From NCBI RefSeq assembly GCF_029784155.1, contig NC_073692.1, positions 22,406,444 to 22,470,443 on the forward strand: 64,000 nucleotides of DNA, read 5' to 3'. Under the pieces are notes generated by a model. That model was not told the origin of the DNA. It searched no databases and saw nothing but the letters and a program-made list of their open reading frames with translations. The stretch is from Uranotaenia lowii (taxonomy: Eukaryota; Arthropoda; Insecta; Diptera; Culicidae). The translations under genes and the position numbers were made by a program. Shown one piece after another: positions 35,456 through 47,594 of this stretch (the stretch's first letter is position 1; the number at the start of each line of letters is the position of its first letter).

Positions 35456-35835
35456 GCAAGCCATCTGGTCCATCAAGCTTCATCAGAAAGTACAACATTA
35501 TTGTGATTATCTGTTCAAGAAATTCACTTCTCAATGACCAAAATGCAATTCTAATTATCCAAGACTTAGTGATCTTGGAATTTCCAAGGCTTTTACGCGG
35601 TACCAAATACTTATTTCTTGACCCAAATTATCCAGCACACCTTCAGATCTTTGCCGTCAGTAATCTTGGGTAGTCGAAAATGGGTCTAAATTTTGTTTAA
35701 CAGCGGCCATTTAAGTCTAAAAATTTGAAAAAATAGTGTTTGACTGATTAAAAAAAATTTAAATGAATGAGAGCCCGTTTTTATTTTTAAATTCAAATTC
35801 AGCCAAGAATCTTTGTTTCATTATTTGACGTTAGT
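35456..35835 (-). repeat. Repeat X, copy 2 (uninterrupted)
   Basis: Reverse-oriented homologue of 23519-23624 joined to 29082-29312, without the nested insertion. It lies next to the LINE 3' end. It provides the pre-insertion state for the element at 23625-29081. Sequence divergence is visible but order is fully preserved. Confidence 0.75.
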
Positions 35836-36062
35836 TAAGTAAGAAATTAAGAAGTATATAGCATAACAGCTCGAGTGTCAAATTCCTTGGTGTCAGAGGA
35901 AAATCTCATAAAACCCCGTTTAAAACCTTTGGAATACTAGAAAACGCCCAAAAATGCATTTATCCATTAGAATAGTTCGTAGAAGCAATTTTATTCTCTT
36001 TCTCGCACTTTGTTCCAAGATGACCTGAACCTGATTCCAACGAAACTGAATGTTGGACTCAC

Positions 36063-36180
36063 CTGATCAGCGATGTCCTCCATATCCATGGCGTCGGTAT
36101 CCATGGAGCTGCGCTGCTGATGCTGCAACAGCAGATTCTTGCGCTTCGACGTCGGCGTCAGCATTCCATTGTCGGCCAAA
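36063..36180 (-). CDS. Exon 4 (as seen) of the disordered Gln/Ser-rich protein gene
   Basis: The exon is 118 bp, between an acceptor (CAG at 36183-36181) and a donor GTGAGT (36062-36057). Its first base completes the split codon left by the upstream exon (AG+T, Ser). The remaining 39 codons read LADNGMLTPTSKRKNLLLQH and then an acidic Met/Asp stretch ending in ADQ. The exon ends in phase 0. The segment is basic and then acidic and is probably a linear interaction region. No following exon could be identified between 36062 and the left end of the window, so the next intron is either very long or contains exons I missed or that lie in gaps. A faint similarity of GMLT...LLLQHQQRSS to the UNC79 linker is a hypothesis only. 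Confidence 0.82.
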
Positions 36181-36277
36181 CTGCGATGATTTAAAAGAGA
36201 TCGAAATATTCTTTCACTGTCAAGTTTGCAAGAAAATTGGAAATTTGTTCGGCATTTTTGCTAGTAACATCACTCAC

Positions 36278-37882
36278 CTCGGCGTCATGATGGTGGACTG
36301 CGATTCGTTCCAGTTGGCGTCGGAATTGTCCCGGGTGGCCAGGGATTCGGATGAGTGAAACGGTGAGTGTGATTTGATCGACAGTTTCTCCTCTCTGGAG
36401 GGAGATGGCGGCGCTGTTGCCATTTTGTCATCCTTTGCGTCTGCTTCGAGTTCCTCGAGTAGACCCTTCTCCTCTTCAGCACTGGTCGGTTCATCGAGGC
36501 TGATGGATCGCTTCCGGAAAGATTCCTTGCGCCGTTCGCTTTCTGCGGTGGCTGTTATCTGTGGTGGACTTCCGATGAAGATGCCTTCGTCCTTGATGGG
36601 AGTCGTGCTGAACTGGAGGTTCGAGTCTTGGTGGCTGTCTGCCGTTGTTGGAGACACCAGGTCTTCTTCGCTGGCCGAAATGGCGGCAGTTGGTTTTTCG
36701 GTTGGCTTGGTTTTCTTTTTGTCAATGAGGATTTCCCCTTCGGAGACGGTTTTTTGGAGCTTTTTCTTTTTGACCGCGTTCGGCGAGGGAACGGGAGAAA
36801 CTCGGGGTTTGAAATCGATGAAGATTTCCTGTTCCTCTTTGTCGTCTTTCTCGCTTTCGGAGTCACAGGTTGAGCAGGATTCGTCCGAGGAGGATTTGGT
36901 GTCGTCTTGCATGTCCAGCGGTTGGATGTTTGGGGGAGTGATCGGACACGAGGGTGGTGGATGCGATGGGGTTGAGAAGATTGGTGGTTGAGGTTTGATA
37001 AGCGGTTGGAATTGCTGTGGTTGGGGTGTTGTAGGCTGTTGTTGCTGTTTCTTGGATGGAATCGTCGATGGTTGTTGTTGTTGTTGTTGAGTGGGATGAT
37101 GAGCCTGTATCATTGGTTGGACCTTTTGAACCTGCTGGTGTGTGATAGAGTTTCTTCTGGTTAGGGAAGAGTGTGTTTCTGGTGTAACGTAGGCATATGA
37201 AGCTCGTCTGTGCTGGTTTAGTTTGGGGTCTTGATGAGCTACCGAAACGTGGGCGGACATTCGTCTGTTTAGACTATTGCTGTCGAAAGAACGGATATCT
37301 TGATTAACTGAGCCGTTTGAGATAAGCATTTCCTGTGGAGGGATTTTGAGCTGATCCTTAAAAATGATCTCATGATGATGGTGCGGGTGATGAGGATCCC
37401 GACGTGGCAATGTATGAGTGTGAAACTCTTCCGGCTTATGATGGATACAGGTTCTCCTGGGGAGGCTGTGGCTTTCGAACACATGCCCATTTTCGTATCC
37501 ATGGTGATGAACTTGCTCGATATCTTTGCGCAGCACCTGGAATGGTTCGTTCGAAAGAGTGTGGCTTGAACGACGAGGCAGTACAATGCTGTCGTACATC
37601 TCGTACGGATAGGAACTGGTTTCGTAGGATGTTCGCGATCCATCCGTTGAGCGATAGGAAGTGGCACTGTCCTGCGAGTGGTTTCTGGAATGGGTCATGA
37701 TCCGATCCAGCGGGAAATGATCACTGCGCGAAACGTCCGAGTGACTCATCTGTGACGATGCTCGCGAAGGCAGTTCGAAATGTTGAATGAGCGATGATTT
37801 GGATGGCGGTGAAGTGATCGTAAATGGTGACTTTGGCGGTTCTTCGGACTGTGTTCGATGAAGCAGCTCGTGCTCAGTGGGC
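36278..37882 (-). CDS. Exon 3 (as seen): long disordered Ser/Pro/His-rich segment
   Basis: A 1,605-bp exon with acceptor AGCAG before 37882 and donor GTGAGT at 36277-36272. The open frame contains no stop and encodes about 535 residues, entering and leaving in phase 2. Features in order are RTQSEEPPKSP near the start, several LPRR repeats, a His run (about residue 160), short Gln runs followed by Pro-rich sequence (about 260-310), an acidic patch with SSDESCSTCDSESEKDDK (about 345-370), a Lys-rich block, and RKRSISLDEP (about 470), which resembles a basophilic kinase site. No membrane segment or catalytic domain is visible. The composition indicates a disordered scaffold or regulatory region. 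The open frame continues upstream of 37882 to an ATG, but that part is T-rich and intron-like, so splicing is preferred. Confidence 0.88.
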
Positions 37883-38008
37883 CTGCTCATGATGAAGCGA
37901 TTGGCGATAGTGACAAAACAAAATTCGAGGGGAGAAATCAAACAACAGAAATCAAAAATGAAACTTTCGACAAATGAACGGAAGATTGTTTTCAAAGGGA
38001 ATACTTAC

Positions 38009-38151
38009 GTCTTGGGTTCATCAATCGAACCCGCGGAACTGTCGATTCCGTTTTCCTGTATTCGATCAGCCGCCTCGGATAAGCTTTTCGTTAGTTTTCT
38101 TCCCCCATTTAGGCCGCCATTGGTTTGTGCTCCTTGCGAAACCATCTTGAC
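38009..38151 (-). CDS. Exon 2 (as seen) of the same gene
   Basis: A 143-bp exon bounded by a strong acceptor (a pyrimidine run ending CCAG, down to 38152) and the donor GTAAGT (38008-38003). In the phase set by the upstream exon it reads [17 protein letters not shown], then [17 protein letters not shown], and ends in DEPK plus two bases of a Thr codon. The next exon supplies the third base. Phase agreement with both neighbours is the main evidence. SLSEAADRI is a plausible short helix with a phosphorylatable Ser. The upstream intron is about 12 kb and holds satellite array 2, a mariner and several small elements. Confidence 0.82.
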
Positions 38152-39075
38152 CTGGAAAAAAAGGGAAAAAACCAAAGGTTTGAATTTTTAAATTTATTAG
38201 CAGAAAATTATATTTTCGATATTCCACTATCGTAATAACTCTCCAGATGTCTTAAACCATACTTGCTTCCTGTAAGCCTAGTCCACAAAAAAACACAAAA
38301 CGCAAAAAAAAAATACATGAATCAAACCGAAATCGACCAACCGGTAAATGTCAATCAAAACAAATCCCTGCCACCTCACCTCGAGGCTTACGTATAGGAC
38401 CAGAAAGCTCGGATTCTGATTCCGGTGTAACAACCAAAAGGACGTCCAGAAGGGAAAAAAAGCACAAGTACGTGCCAACACTGTAACACTTTATTGCTGC
38501 GCGATGCCTTAAGGGTGGTAGGGGCTGTGACGTGCTTCACCGTTTGTGACACGCTCAAGCCAGCCTCCAGAGCCCTTGATGGCACCACCAAATCCCTTCA
38601 GCGGGGAATCGGGTGCTATATTTTGCACTTTTCCCAATGGAAGATCACACGATTCGAATAAACAGGCATACGAAGTAAAAAATCTCTTGAATCCGCGGCC
38701 GCTTTGAAGCGGGCGGAGAACTTTTGTCGTAGAATCCGCGTCAGTCGTGTGTTTGCATGAAAAATGGGCAAAATATTTACTATAAATCAGAAGCGCGTAT
38801 ACTTGAATTTATGTTCCCCATTTTTTTGTGCTCGGTGTAGTAGCTTAGACGGAGTTTTGTGTTATCGGAGAAGAAGTCGCTCGAGATATGGATGTTCATG
38901 GGTAGGTATTTGAGATACAATGTCGTTCGGGCCATCGGAGCGAAAATTTTCAAAGACGGGTAATTGAGGATGTAATAACGAGCGAATGTTTATCACGACT
39001 TTACGATTTCCGTGATTTGCTGGCTCCTGAGAATCCCTTGTTGATGACTGCTTGACTGTCAACAGTCATTTGAAC
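38152..39075. other. Intron sequence, mostly unique
   Basis: Balanced composition, especially at 38400-39050, suggests unique intronic DNA. It could contain a regulatory element or an unrecognised alternative exon. I could not define a frame with convincing splice sites. Confidence 0.45.
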
Positions 39076-41120
39076 ATTTTTGTCATTTTGGTTCGTTTGT
39101 TCATTTTTGTCATTTTTGTCATTTTTGTCATTTTTGTCATTTTTGTCATTTTTGTCATTTTTGTCATTTTTGTCATTTTTGTCATTTTTGTCATTTTTGT
39201 CATTTTTGTCATTTTTGTCATTTTTGTCATTTTTGTCATTTTTGTCATTTTTGTCATTTTTGTCATTTTTGTCATTTTTGTCATTTTTGTCATTTTTGTC
39301 ATTTTTGTCATTTTTGTCATTTTTGTCATTTTTGTCATTTTTGTCATTTTTGTTATTTTTGTCATTTTTGTCATTTTTGTCATTTTTGTCATAACTGTCA
39401 TTTTTGTCATTTTTGTCATTTTTGTCATTTTTGTCATTTTTGTCATTTTTGTCATTTTTGTCATTTTTGTCATTTTTGTCATTTTTGTCATTTTTGTCAT
39501 TTTTGTCATTTTTGTCATTTTTGTCATTTTTGTCATTTTTGTCATTTTTGTCATTTTTGTCATTTTTGTCATTTTTGTCATTTTTGTCATTTTTGTCATT
39601 TTTGTCATTTTTGTCATTTTTGTCATTTTTGTCATTTTTGTCATTTTTGTCATTTTTGTCATTTTTGTCATTTTTGTCATTTTTGTCATTTTTGTCATTT
39701 TTGTCATTTTTGTCATTTTTGTCATTTTTGTCATTTTTGTCATTTTTGTCATTTTTGTTATTTTTGTCATTTTTGTCATTTTTGTCATTTTTGTCATTTT
39801 TGTCATTTTTGTCATTTTTGTCATTTTTGTCATTTTTGTCATTTTTGTCATTTTTGTCATTTTTGTCATTTTTGTCATTTTTGTCATTTTTGTCATTTTT
39901 GTCATTTTTGTCATTTTTGTCATTTTTGTCATTTTTGTCATTTTTGTCATTTTTGTCATTATTGTCATTTTTTCATTTTTTCATTTTTGTCTTTTTTGTA
40001 ATTTTTGTCATTTTTGTCATTTTTGTCGTTTTTGTCATTTTTGTCATTTTTGTCATTTTTGTCATTTTTGTCATTTTTGTCATTTTTGTCATTTTTGTCA
40101 TTTTTGTCATTTTTGTCATTTTTGTCATTTTTGTCATTTTTGTCATTTTTGTCATTTTTGTCATTTTTGTCATTTTTGTCATTTTTGTCATTTTTGTCAT
40201 TTTTGTCATTTTTGTCATTTTTGTCATTTTTGTCATTTTTGTCATTTTTGTCATTTTTGTCATTTTTGTCATTTTTGTCATTTTTGTCATTTTTGTCATT
40301 TTTGTCATTTTTGTCATTTTTGTCATTTTTGTCATTTTTGTCATTTTTGTCATTTTTGTCATTTTTGTCATTTTTGTCATTTTTGTCATTTTTGTCATTT
40401 TTGTCATTTTTGTCATTTTTGTTATTTTGTCATTTTTGACATTTTTGTCATTTTTGTTATTTTTATCATTTTTATCATTTTTGTCATTGTTGTCATTTTT
40501 GTCATTTTTGTCATTTTTGTCATTTTTGTCATTTTTGTCATTTTTGTCATTTTTGTCATGTTTGTCATTTTTGTCATTTTTGTCATTTTTGTCATTTTTG
40601 TCATTTTTGTCATTTTTGTCATTTTTGTCATTTTTGTCATTTTTGTCATTTTTGTCATTTTTTCATTTTTGTCATTTTTTTCATTTTTGTCCTTTTTGCC
40701 AATTTGGTCATTTTTGTTATTTATGTTATTTATGTCATTTTTGTCATTTTTGTCATTTTTGCCATTTTGGGCATTTTTGATATTTTTGTCATTTTTGTCA
40801 TTTTTGTCATTTTTGTCATTTTTGTCATTTTGGGCATTTTTGTTATTTTTGTCATTTTTATCATTTTTTTCATTTTTGTCATTTTTTTCATTTTTGTCAT
40901 TTTTATCATTTTTGTCATTTTTGTCATTTTTGTCATTTTTGGCATTTTTGTCATTTGGGTCATTTATGTCATTTATGTCATTTATGTCATTTTTGTCATT
41001 TTTTGTTTTTTTTTTTCATATTTGTCATTTTTTTTCATATTTGTCATTTTTGTTATTTTTGCCATTTTTGTCATTTTTTTCTATTTAATTATTTTTTAAT
41101 TTTTGTCTTTTTGACATTTT
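39076..41120 (+). repeat. 9-bp satellite array 2, (TCATTTTTG)n
   Basis: About 220 units of the same 9-mer and the same orientation as array 1. It is regular from about 39100 to 39960, shifts register at 39970-39990, and is regular again to about 40420. It then becomes increasingly mutated (TTATTT, CATTTGGG and GGCATTT variants) towards 41120. The one-sided decay suggests homogenisation is active in the interior but not at the right edge. It lies in the intron between exons 1 and 2 of the minus-strand gene. Confidence 0.97.
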
Positions 41121-42216
41121 TGTACTTTCGATCATTTTTGCATTTTTCAGTTATTTTTGTGTCATTTTAATATGGAGTTTGATAAAAATTCCTGAATGTA
41201 AGTCCCTAAATTTGGTGTGATTTTCAAGCCAACCCAATTATATTGATTCAAATCCTCCTAAATCTTCAATCTAAACATCATTAGCGGTCTAACGAACATC
41301 GGGGCAGATTACCTGGATTTTCCTCTGTTTTTGATTGGCAATTTCATTGTGTTTGTTACTGAAATTGGTTTTGGCACGTTTCGAAAACAGCAGCAGCCTA
41401 TTAGTGCTCCATTTACTGGAAACAGCTTGGCCTGCCCCCCAAAAATGGCACGAGAAACGCACCATCAAAACATCTGACTTCGAGTGTAAAAATGTTCGCT
41501 CGGGAGAAACACCTCAACATTTTCGACCTTTTTCAGAGGCTGATTCTGGTGGATTAGGAGAGGTGGCTGAGAATTGATGATTATTGGGCCAGGAATTATC
41601 TTGATGGCGGTATGTTTTTGTGGTTTTTCTTCACTAGGGCAAATTATTTTGACTGGAGCTCATTATTGTGATACTGTTTAAGTTTGTTCTACTAAATTCA
41701 ATGATTTCAATAATACTGTATAGTGTATAATTGGTAGAACCTTAGCTTTATAGATACTTTAAAGTCTCTTTAAGCATGATCGCTTCGAACGAGCTAACGA
41801 AAACAATCGCTTTAACGAATATTGCTTTAGATTATAGAGGAAAAATTTACGTTCCTTCTTCGGCAGCTCATTGAAAACAATGGTCTACTCCCAGTTACAC
41901 CCACACAAAAATACAAAAAAGGAAAAATAAACTAATGACCATTATCGTGATCATTATTCAGCCAATTCTTTCACTATTCAGTCTATTAGAATTTTGCCCA
42001 CCCACAGAAACAATAGAAAACACGCGGTTCGAAGCTTTTCTCCGCTTCTCGCCCCAGACACAATGGCAATAATAATACCATTAGCGTTATTGCTCCAATG
42101 AATGGATGGACCGTCATGGCTTTCATCCTTGGAACGAACAAACGAGAAAAATGGATCAAAATGGTGGGGAATCCTTTTAGCAGCCGCCATTGCAAAGTTT
42201 TGAATTGCAATAACCT
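41121..42216. other. Intron sequence, unique-looking
   Basis: Balanced to AT-rich DNA with no convincing exon. Two overlapping frames on the minus strand (41978-42300) and one on the plus strand (41335-41577) lack recognisable domains or splice context. Confidence 0.4.
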
Positions 42217-43150
42217 TGCGTAGGGGGAAGTGTTCCTAAATGCGCATGTTGGGTAATATGCGCATACAGCCGATTGACGATATGGCTGGAGATTCATCAT
42301 ATCTAATCAGTGCAGTTTGAGGGTAATACGCTTTTAATACATGGCATGAAAAAATTAAATTGTTATATTAAGTCAAATAAATTAAAAAATTCAAACAAGA
42401 TTTTTGCTAGTTTTGTTATAATATATTGAACTTTAATTATTGTGCGTACAGATTCTGTGAACAAAAATTTTAATGGTTTTTCTTTCTTATTCATCTGGAA
42501 ATCGGAAATTCAACAAATTGAAGCTTTTGGCAAAGTTGTAGATGATAAGATATTGGAATAAGAGACAGGTTCTGAATGCCCATATCAAGGCAGGTTAAAT
42601 GCCTATATCAAGAAAAATAGATTATTCTTATAAATTTTTTACTTTCTATCATTTAAACATTAAATCTACGCTCAAATCACGATCTTACAGCGAAAAAAGA
42701 AGAACTTCATACTGATCCGATAAAAATACAATATGAACAAAATATTACCATGAAATATGGCCATATGGCATACTTAACTATGTTTCATGCAAAAGAACTA
42801 ATGATGTAAAAAATTTCACCAAAATTTCAGCCTTGATGTATGCTCAACATCCGTTTCTACCGTTTTCAATTAAATAATTTCAAAATATTGCAAGTGTTAA
42901 TGAAATATAGCTTAAAACATAAATATGCGCATTTAGCCCGCCGGTTTCGGAAATCGGCTATTTTGACTTCTTTTGTTATAAAATTATTTTCACAAAAACT
43001 GTAAGAGATTTTAACAGAAAAATTGCACTTACGTATAGAAAACAGATGTCCGCTCATGTGCATATAGTTTTCAGACTCCTATCTATCGGAATATGGGAGA
43101 AAATGAGTGTTTTCCTTAATATGCGCATATAGCCTGCCTCTCCCCTACGC
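42217..43150. mobile_element. Putative TIR element with TATGCGCATA motifs
   Basis: The left end reads GCGTAGGGGGAAGTG and the right end is the approximate inverse, CTCCCCTACGC. Just inside both ends lie AATGCGCAT/ATATGCGCATA words in mirrored order. About 930 bp, AT-rich, no coding frame. The target duplication is uncertain, so boundaries are approximate. Confidence 0.5.
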
Positions 43151-43985
43151 CCGTCGCCTCGGGATCGCTCGTTCAGCTTTATAATGGTTTTCCATTTTGG
43201 AATCGGTTTTTCCCGCACCACACTGGCGGTGAAGGTGTTGTTCCTTCACTATCGCTCATTTTCGAAAAACTCATTGAAACAGGTACAGTCAGTATCCGTA
43301 ATAGAGTTCTCTAGTGGGGGAAAATCGGTTAACACATTAATGAACTTCATTAAACGGAATCGGTACACCGAAAACGAGAACTTGTTTTAAAGCACGATAT
43401 TTTTGTTAAACCGTTCCATCCAGTGTCCAACATCGCTAAATAACGAATTGTACGCTAACAGCGCTAATTGTAATTTGTCATCAATTGGCGATACGCGCTT
43501 TAGCTTTGAGCGCCTTCTTTATCTGCACATTTAACGGTTAAAACTACCACATGGTCAGCTGAATTGAGTGTAGCCCGATTTTGAGTAAGAAACTCGGTGT
43601 ACTAGAGTTTGATTCTGGGTCATTCATATCAACCGTTGATATTATATCAACAAAACTGTAGCTCAACCAGATAAAAACAATCAATTCATAATACAAAGAA
43701 AATGCTAAAATAAAAGCCTACAGCAAATCAGATTTAAACTCATCACTCAGTTAATCTCATCCCGGTAAAAGATTTGTATGCCTTTACCTACTGCTGTACC
43801 CGAGCGCGTAAAGGAGGTTGATGTTTATTTTCGTACTGCTTCTCAAGAGCTCGATGCAGATCCCTGAGTGTGTGGGCTTGGATCAAAACGTCTTTGACCA
43901 CACTCTGCATAGAGCTATTTAGAATCACTACGACAAAGGATACCATCTTCCTTCGCCATGACGGTCTCGCGCAAATGTACTAAAA
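43151..43985. other. Intron sequence without recognisable genes
   Basis: Composition is balanced over the first 200 bp and mixed afterwards. No exon, TIR or repeat was recognised. Confidence 0.4.
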
Positions 43986-45249
43986 AGGGTGATACGGTCA
44001 AAATTTGGTCAAGGGAAAACGCGTGTAAATCGGTGAAATCGTTTATTTAAAAAATCAAATTTAATTTCTTTTTTAAGTTTAATTAGTATAAAATTCAGGA
44101 AAAATATTCAGCTAGGCTTCCGCTTTTCCAAATCCGAATTGCCGGGCCATACGTTTAACCCCTGCCATCAGATTTTGTACCGCCACCTTGTCCACCTTCT
44201 TCGCCGCAGAAAGCCAGTTTGCCTTGAACTGCTGCTCGTCCTTAGCAGTTTTTTTGGTCTTCTTTAGGTTTCGCTTGACAATAGCCCAGTATTTCTCAAT
44301 TGGGCGGAGCTCTGGCGTGGAACCACCTGCACGTTGTTGGCGGCGTACCACTCCATGGCCTTTTACCGTAATGGCAAGATGCCAAATCCGACCAAAACAG
44401 TACGGAACAACCGTGTTTCTTCAGGAAAGGCAGCAGAGGTTTATTCAAACACTCTTTCACGTAAATTTCTTGGTTGACAGTCCCGGAAGCTATGAAAATG
44501 CTGTTTTTCAAGCCACAAGTACAGATGGCTTGCCAAACCAGATATTTCTTCGCGAACTTTGACAGTTCATGTGCTTGAAAACATCTGCTATCTTTCTCCT
44601 TCCTTTTGCCGTATGAAACTCCTGTCCCGGAAGCTGTTGTAGTCGGCTTTGACGTAGGTTTCGTCGTCCATTACCACGCAGTCAAACTTCGTCAGCATCG
44701 TCGTGTACAGCAGCCGGGATCGCGCTTTGTCCGTCGTATTTTGTTTATCATCGCGATTTGGAGTCACTACCTTCTTGTAAGTCGATAGTCCGGCTCGTTT
44801 TTTGGCTCGATGCACGGTTGAAGACGATACACCCAGCTTATTTGCGGCATCTCGGAGAGAGAGGTTAGGGTTTCGCTTGAAACTACCGGCAACTCTCTTT
44901 GTCGTCTCAGCGGCTTCCGGTTTTCGATTTCCCCCCGATCCAGACTTCCTGGCTGTCGACAAACGTTCCCCAAACATTTGTTACGGTTGATTTGGAAACT
45001 TTTAGCGATTTTGCAAGCTTTGCGTGCGAGTAGCTCGGATTATTGCGATGCGCGAGCAAAATTTTGATACGCTCCTCTTCTTCCTTGGATGGCATTTTGA
45101 CAACTGAAGAGTGAATTCTAAAATCAAAATAGGAGCAACATTCTACACACCCACACACCTTCAAAATGAGGGATGTTCAGGTTTTTTAAATGCAAAATTT
45201 TAAGAAATACGTTTAGTTGATATTGACCAAATTTTGACCGTATCACCCT
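43986..45249 (-). mobile_element. mariner-like element, ITmD37E type (1,264 bp)
   Basis: Terminal inverted repeats AGGGTGATACGGTCAAAATT are present at the left end and inverted at the right end, continuing to about 27 bp. The length suits a complete mariner. A TA target duplication is not evident directly at the ends. The transposase lies on the minus strand. The element sits in the intron between exons 1 and 2 and a fragment of the same family lies at 29319-29753. Confidence 0.9.
44112..45095 (-). pseudogene. mariner transposase with frameshifts
   Basis: The frame starts at an ATG at 45095-45093 (MPSKEEEERIKILLAH). It has two DNA-binding helix-turn-helix units (SHAKLAKSLKVSKSTVTNV and NPNLSLRDAANKLGVSSSTV). 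The catalytic triad regions are VMDDETYVKAD (first Asp), DLASCHYGK (second Asp) and PELRPIEKYWA (Glu), with a second-Asp-to-Glu spacing close to the 37 residues that define the ITmD37E group. It ends near 44112. At least three frame changes are needed to read through, and the block between the first and second aspartates is damaged, so it should be inactive. The TIRs are intact and could still be recognised by a related transposase. Confidence 0.88.
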
Positions 45250-46179
45250 TCAGAGTATTGACTCTAAAAAATTAGCTCTTAATTTCCATGGTTGTTTAAC
45301 CCTAACCCGCTCTTGAGTGTCAGAATGACAGTATTGGAAGTTTGGCAGCTTGTAACTTTATTCGGGTGCATCCAAATAATGCAGTTTCGGGGGAACCCTC
45401 AGTGAATTTTTAATATCTTTAATTTTGCATCATAACTATTTTATGGACGTACCTTGAAAGCTCAGGAAAAAAGTCCCTAATCAGCCCTTGAGTGTAAATT
45501 TGACACTCCTAACTAAAATCCGCTTTATCTACCTTGTTTCTTAACCGATTTTTACAAATTTCTTAGTTTTGGAAATCTCGTAATGTAACTCAAATACTTT
45601 TTTCAAACAATATTGAGCTACAACACTTCAGTTTTCCGTTATTCAAAGTCTTAGAAAAGAAACTCCGAAAAAAAATGTTTCGAGGAAAAGTTCGTAGATC
45701 AGCAACGGAATGCCCAAAAAAATTTCACTAAGTGTCCAAAATAGCTGAAGATAGAAGCTTTACGTTGCGAAAAAAATATTAATTTTTTTGATTTTTTTTT
45801 AAGATCATGACCACAAAAAATGTTAAAAGTTGTGTTAAACCGCACTTTTCAATCTACGAACAAGCATTTACATCACGAGGTTTCCAGTACTTCAAATTTT
45901 GGAAAAATTTGTTATGAAACAAGAGAGGTATATTGGTTTTAGTCAGGAGTGTCAAATCGACACTCCAGGTACTGTAACGTGTAAAAAATTCAGGGACGGA
46001 TGAAGGTTTAAAAAAAACTTTCTTAGGTAAGTTTTAAAACTTTTCCTGGACTGCATATCTCGTATGTTTGGAGGGCATTTTTGAGAGTATAAATATGAGG
46101 AGGAGACCAAATGGGTCATGACGAACTTTGAAAACAGACCATATATGTTTTGTAGATTGGCCCAAAACCTGATCTGTTA
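45250..46179. repeat. Repeat related to the 61-62.6 kb foldback family
   Basis: The order of words (AACCCTAACCCGCTC, then GTGTCAGAATGACA, GGCTTGTAACTT-like, GGGGAACCCTCAGTGAAT, and TTTGACACTCC) parallels 61027-61260, with clear divergence. Near 45940-45980 there is an inverted copy of the GTGTCAAAT...GACACTCC motif. It appears to be a single-armed, diverged member of that family. No gene was seen. Confidence 0.5.
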
Positions 46180-46444
46180 CACAGTAAACGAAAATTACCG
46201 AGTTCGGTAATTTTTTTACCTAAATCCTAAATCCTAAATTTTACCTAAATCCTAACATGTGTAAATCGTTAAACTGTTCGGTAATTTTTTCGGTAAAAAA
46301 TAAACGAACATCGGTAAATGAATAACCGATTTACCGATGCTCGTTTATTTTTTACCGAAAAAATTACCGAACAGTTTAACGATTTACACATGTTAGGATT
46401 TCGGTAAAAAAAATTACCGAACTCGGTAATTTTCGTTTACTGTG
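46180..46444. mobile_element. 265-bp foldback MITE with TA target duplication
   Basis: The termini are CACAGTAAACGAAAATTACC and its inverse, flanked by TA at 46178-46179 and 46445-46446. Nearly the entire element is two inverted arms of about 125 bp, with reiterated CGGTAATTTTTT words, meeting near 46320-46330. The TA duplication suggests mobilisation by a Tc1/mariner-type transposase. The left arm has a small extra CCTAAATC duplication. Confidence 0.88.
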
Positions 46445-47270
46445 TATAGAGCCTCAAAAATCAACAAAGTAAATCGAAAAAAAAACAAAATTTTATGCCA
46501 AGTAACTTAAAATGCATAAATGTCAAAGTCTGGTGCAATCCCGAAATAAAATTATCAGTAGAAAATTTAACTTTTCATTTGGATGCCTAATGACTACATC
46601 AAAAGTCGAGATCTGTTTTTATCTAAAAAAAAATGCCAAAAATCGACTTTCCGGAACTGCTTTCCGATAAACACATTTAGAATAAACAATTAAGAAGCAA
46701 TAATTGTTTCTCTTTTATGTTCTCTTTAGTCCTCTTTTACATTGACCCAATTAAAAATCTGATTCCGGTAAATATTTTTTATAAAATTACCTTCATTTCC
46801 TTCATAGAAAGTACTCAGATCAAACGAATGATTTTTAAGATACACGCATTCGTATCTGTCCCATTTCTAAAAGAACTAAGTTTTACCATGGACAGTGCTG
46901 AGAGGGGATCCACGTTTTTGGCAACATCCTGAACTGAGCCTGTTAACTTACTCGCGTAAGCACGCATGATTTTCTGGTTCAAAGTTTTGTCCACCGCACC
47001 CAATCTCCGTCCAGATTTTTTTTTTGTCCACGAAGCTGCTTTCCTCTATATACTTCGAATCAATTTTCAGTTAGTTTTAATGCTCACTTCTTCTATTTTC
47101 GCCAACTAACTCACCGAAACGTTGTGGAAAGTACACCACTTGGAAATGCTTCTAATTTTCATGAAATTTTTGAAAACTGGAGCTCACGATACACAGATTT
47201 TTAAGTTAAATTGAAAACAATAACACCCAGCAGAAATCAGCTGTTTAAACGTCATCCGGAATGAGCAGGG
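46445..47270. other. Sequence without recognisable genes
   Basis: AT-rich, with a few short frames that show no domain. No inverted or tandem repeat was recognised. Confidence 0.4.
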
Positions 47271-47594
47271 TTGAATCAAATTCGTGGGGACACCCTTCAC
47301 AAATGTAAAAGTCATCTTATCGAACTCAGAAAGCAGTTTTTAGACTTCTTTTCAGATCTTGATACACGTACTGTCAAATGGATTGTAATTTTTTTTAAAA
47401 GTGAAATAGCAGAAGAACCTGCAAGTTTGTCAGAAGCTACTCTTGACCGGGCCTTCCAGGAAATACACCCGTCACCCATTCCCAATCAAATAAAGCTGCA
47501 GCCATGGATGGCAAAACTCCTCAGATCGGCTTGTCCAGCGAAAGAGAGTGCTAATTTTTTCGTCTGCTCCCCCAAACTGTGCAGGGAACAATAA
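47271..47594 (+). pseudogene. Possible hAT-transposase-derived coding relic
   Basis: An open frame of 107 codons, without an ATG at its start, has coding-like composition. Its HLIELRKQFLDFFSDLD segment followed by EIAEEPASLSEATLD recalls the C-terminal region of hAT-derived ZBED/SCAND3-like proteins. That is family memory, not a search result. The conserved dimerisation signature beyond it is not visible, so it would be a truncated relic. Confidence 0.35.

Noticed and set aside
39052..41088. A 678-codon plus-strand frame beginning just before satellite array 2
   Set aside because: Same periodicity artefact. The non-repeat leader is only about ten codons and has no gene-like features.
43986..45249. 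Active mariner element
   Set aside because: The TIRs are intact but the transposase needs several frame corrections and the block between the first and second aspartates is damaged.
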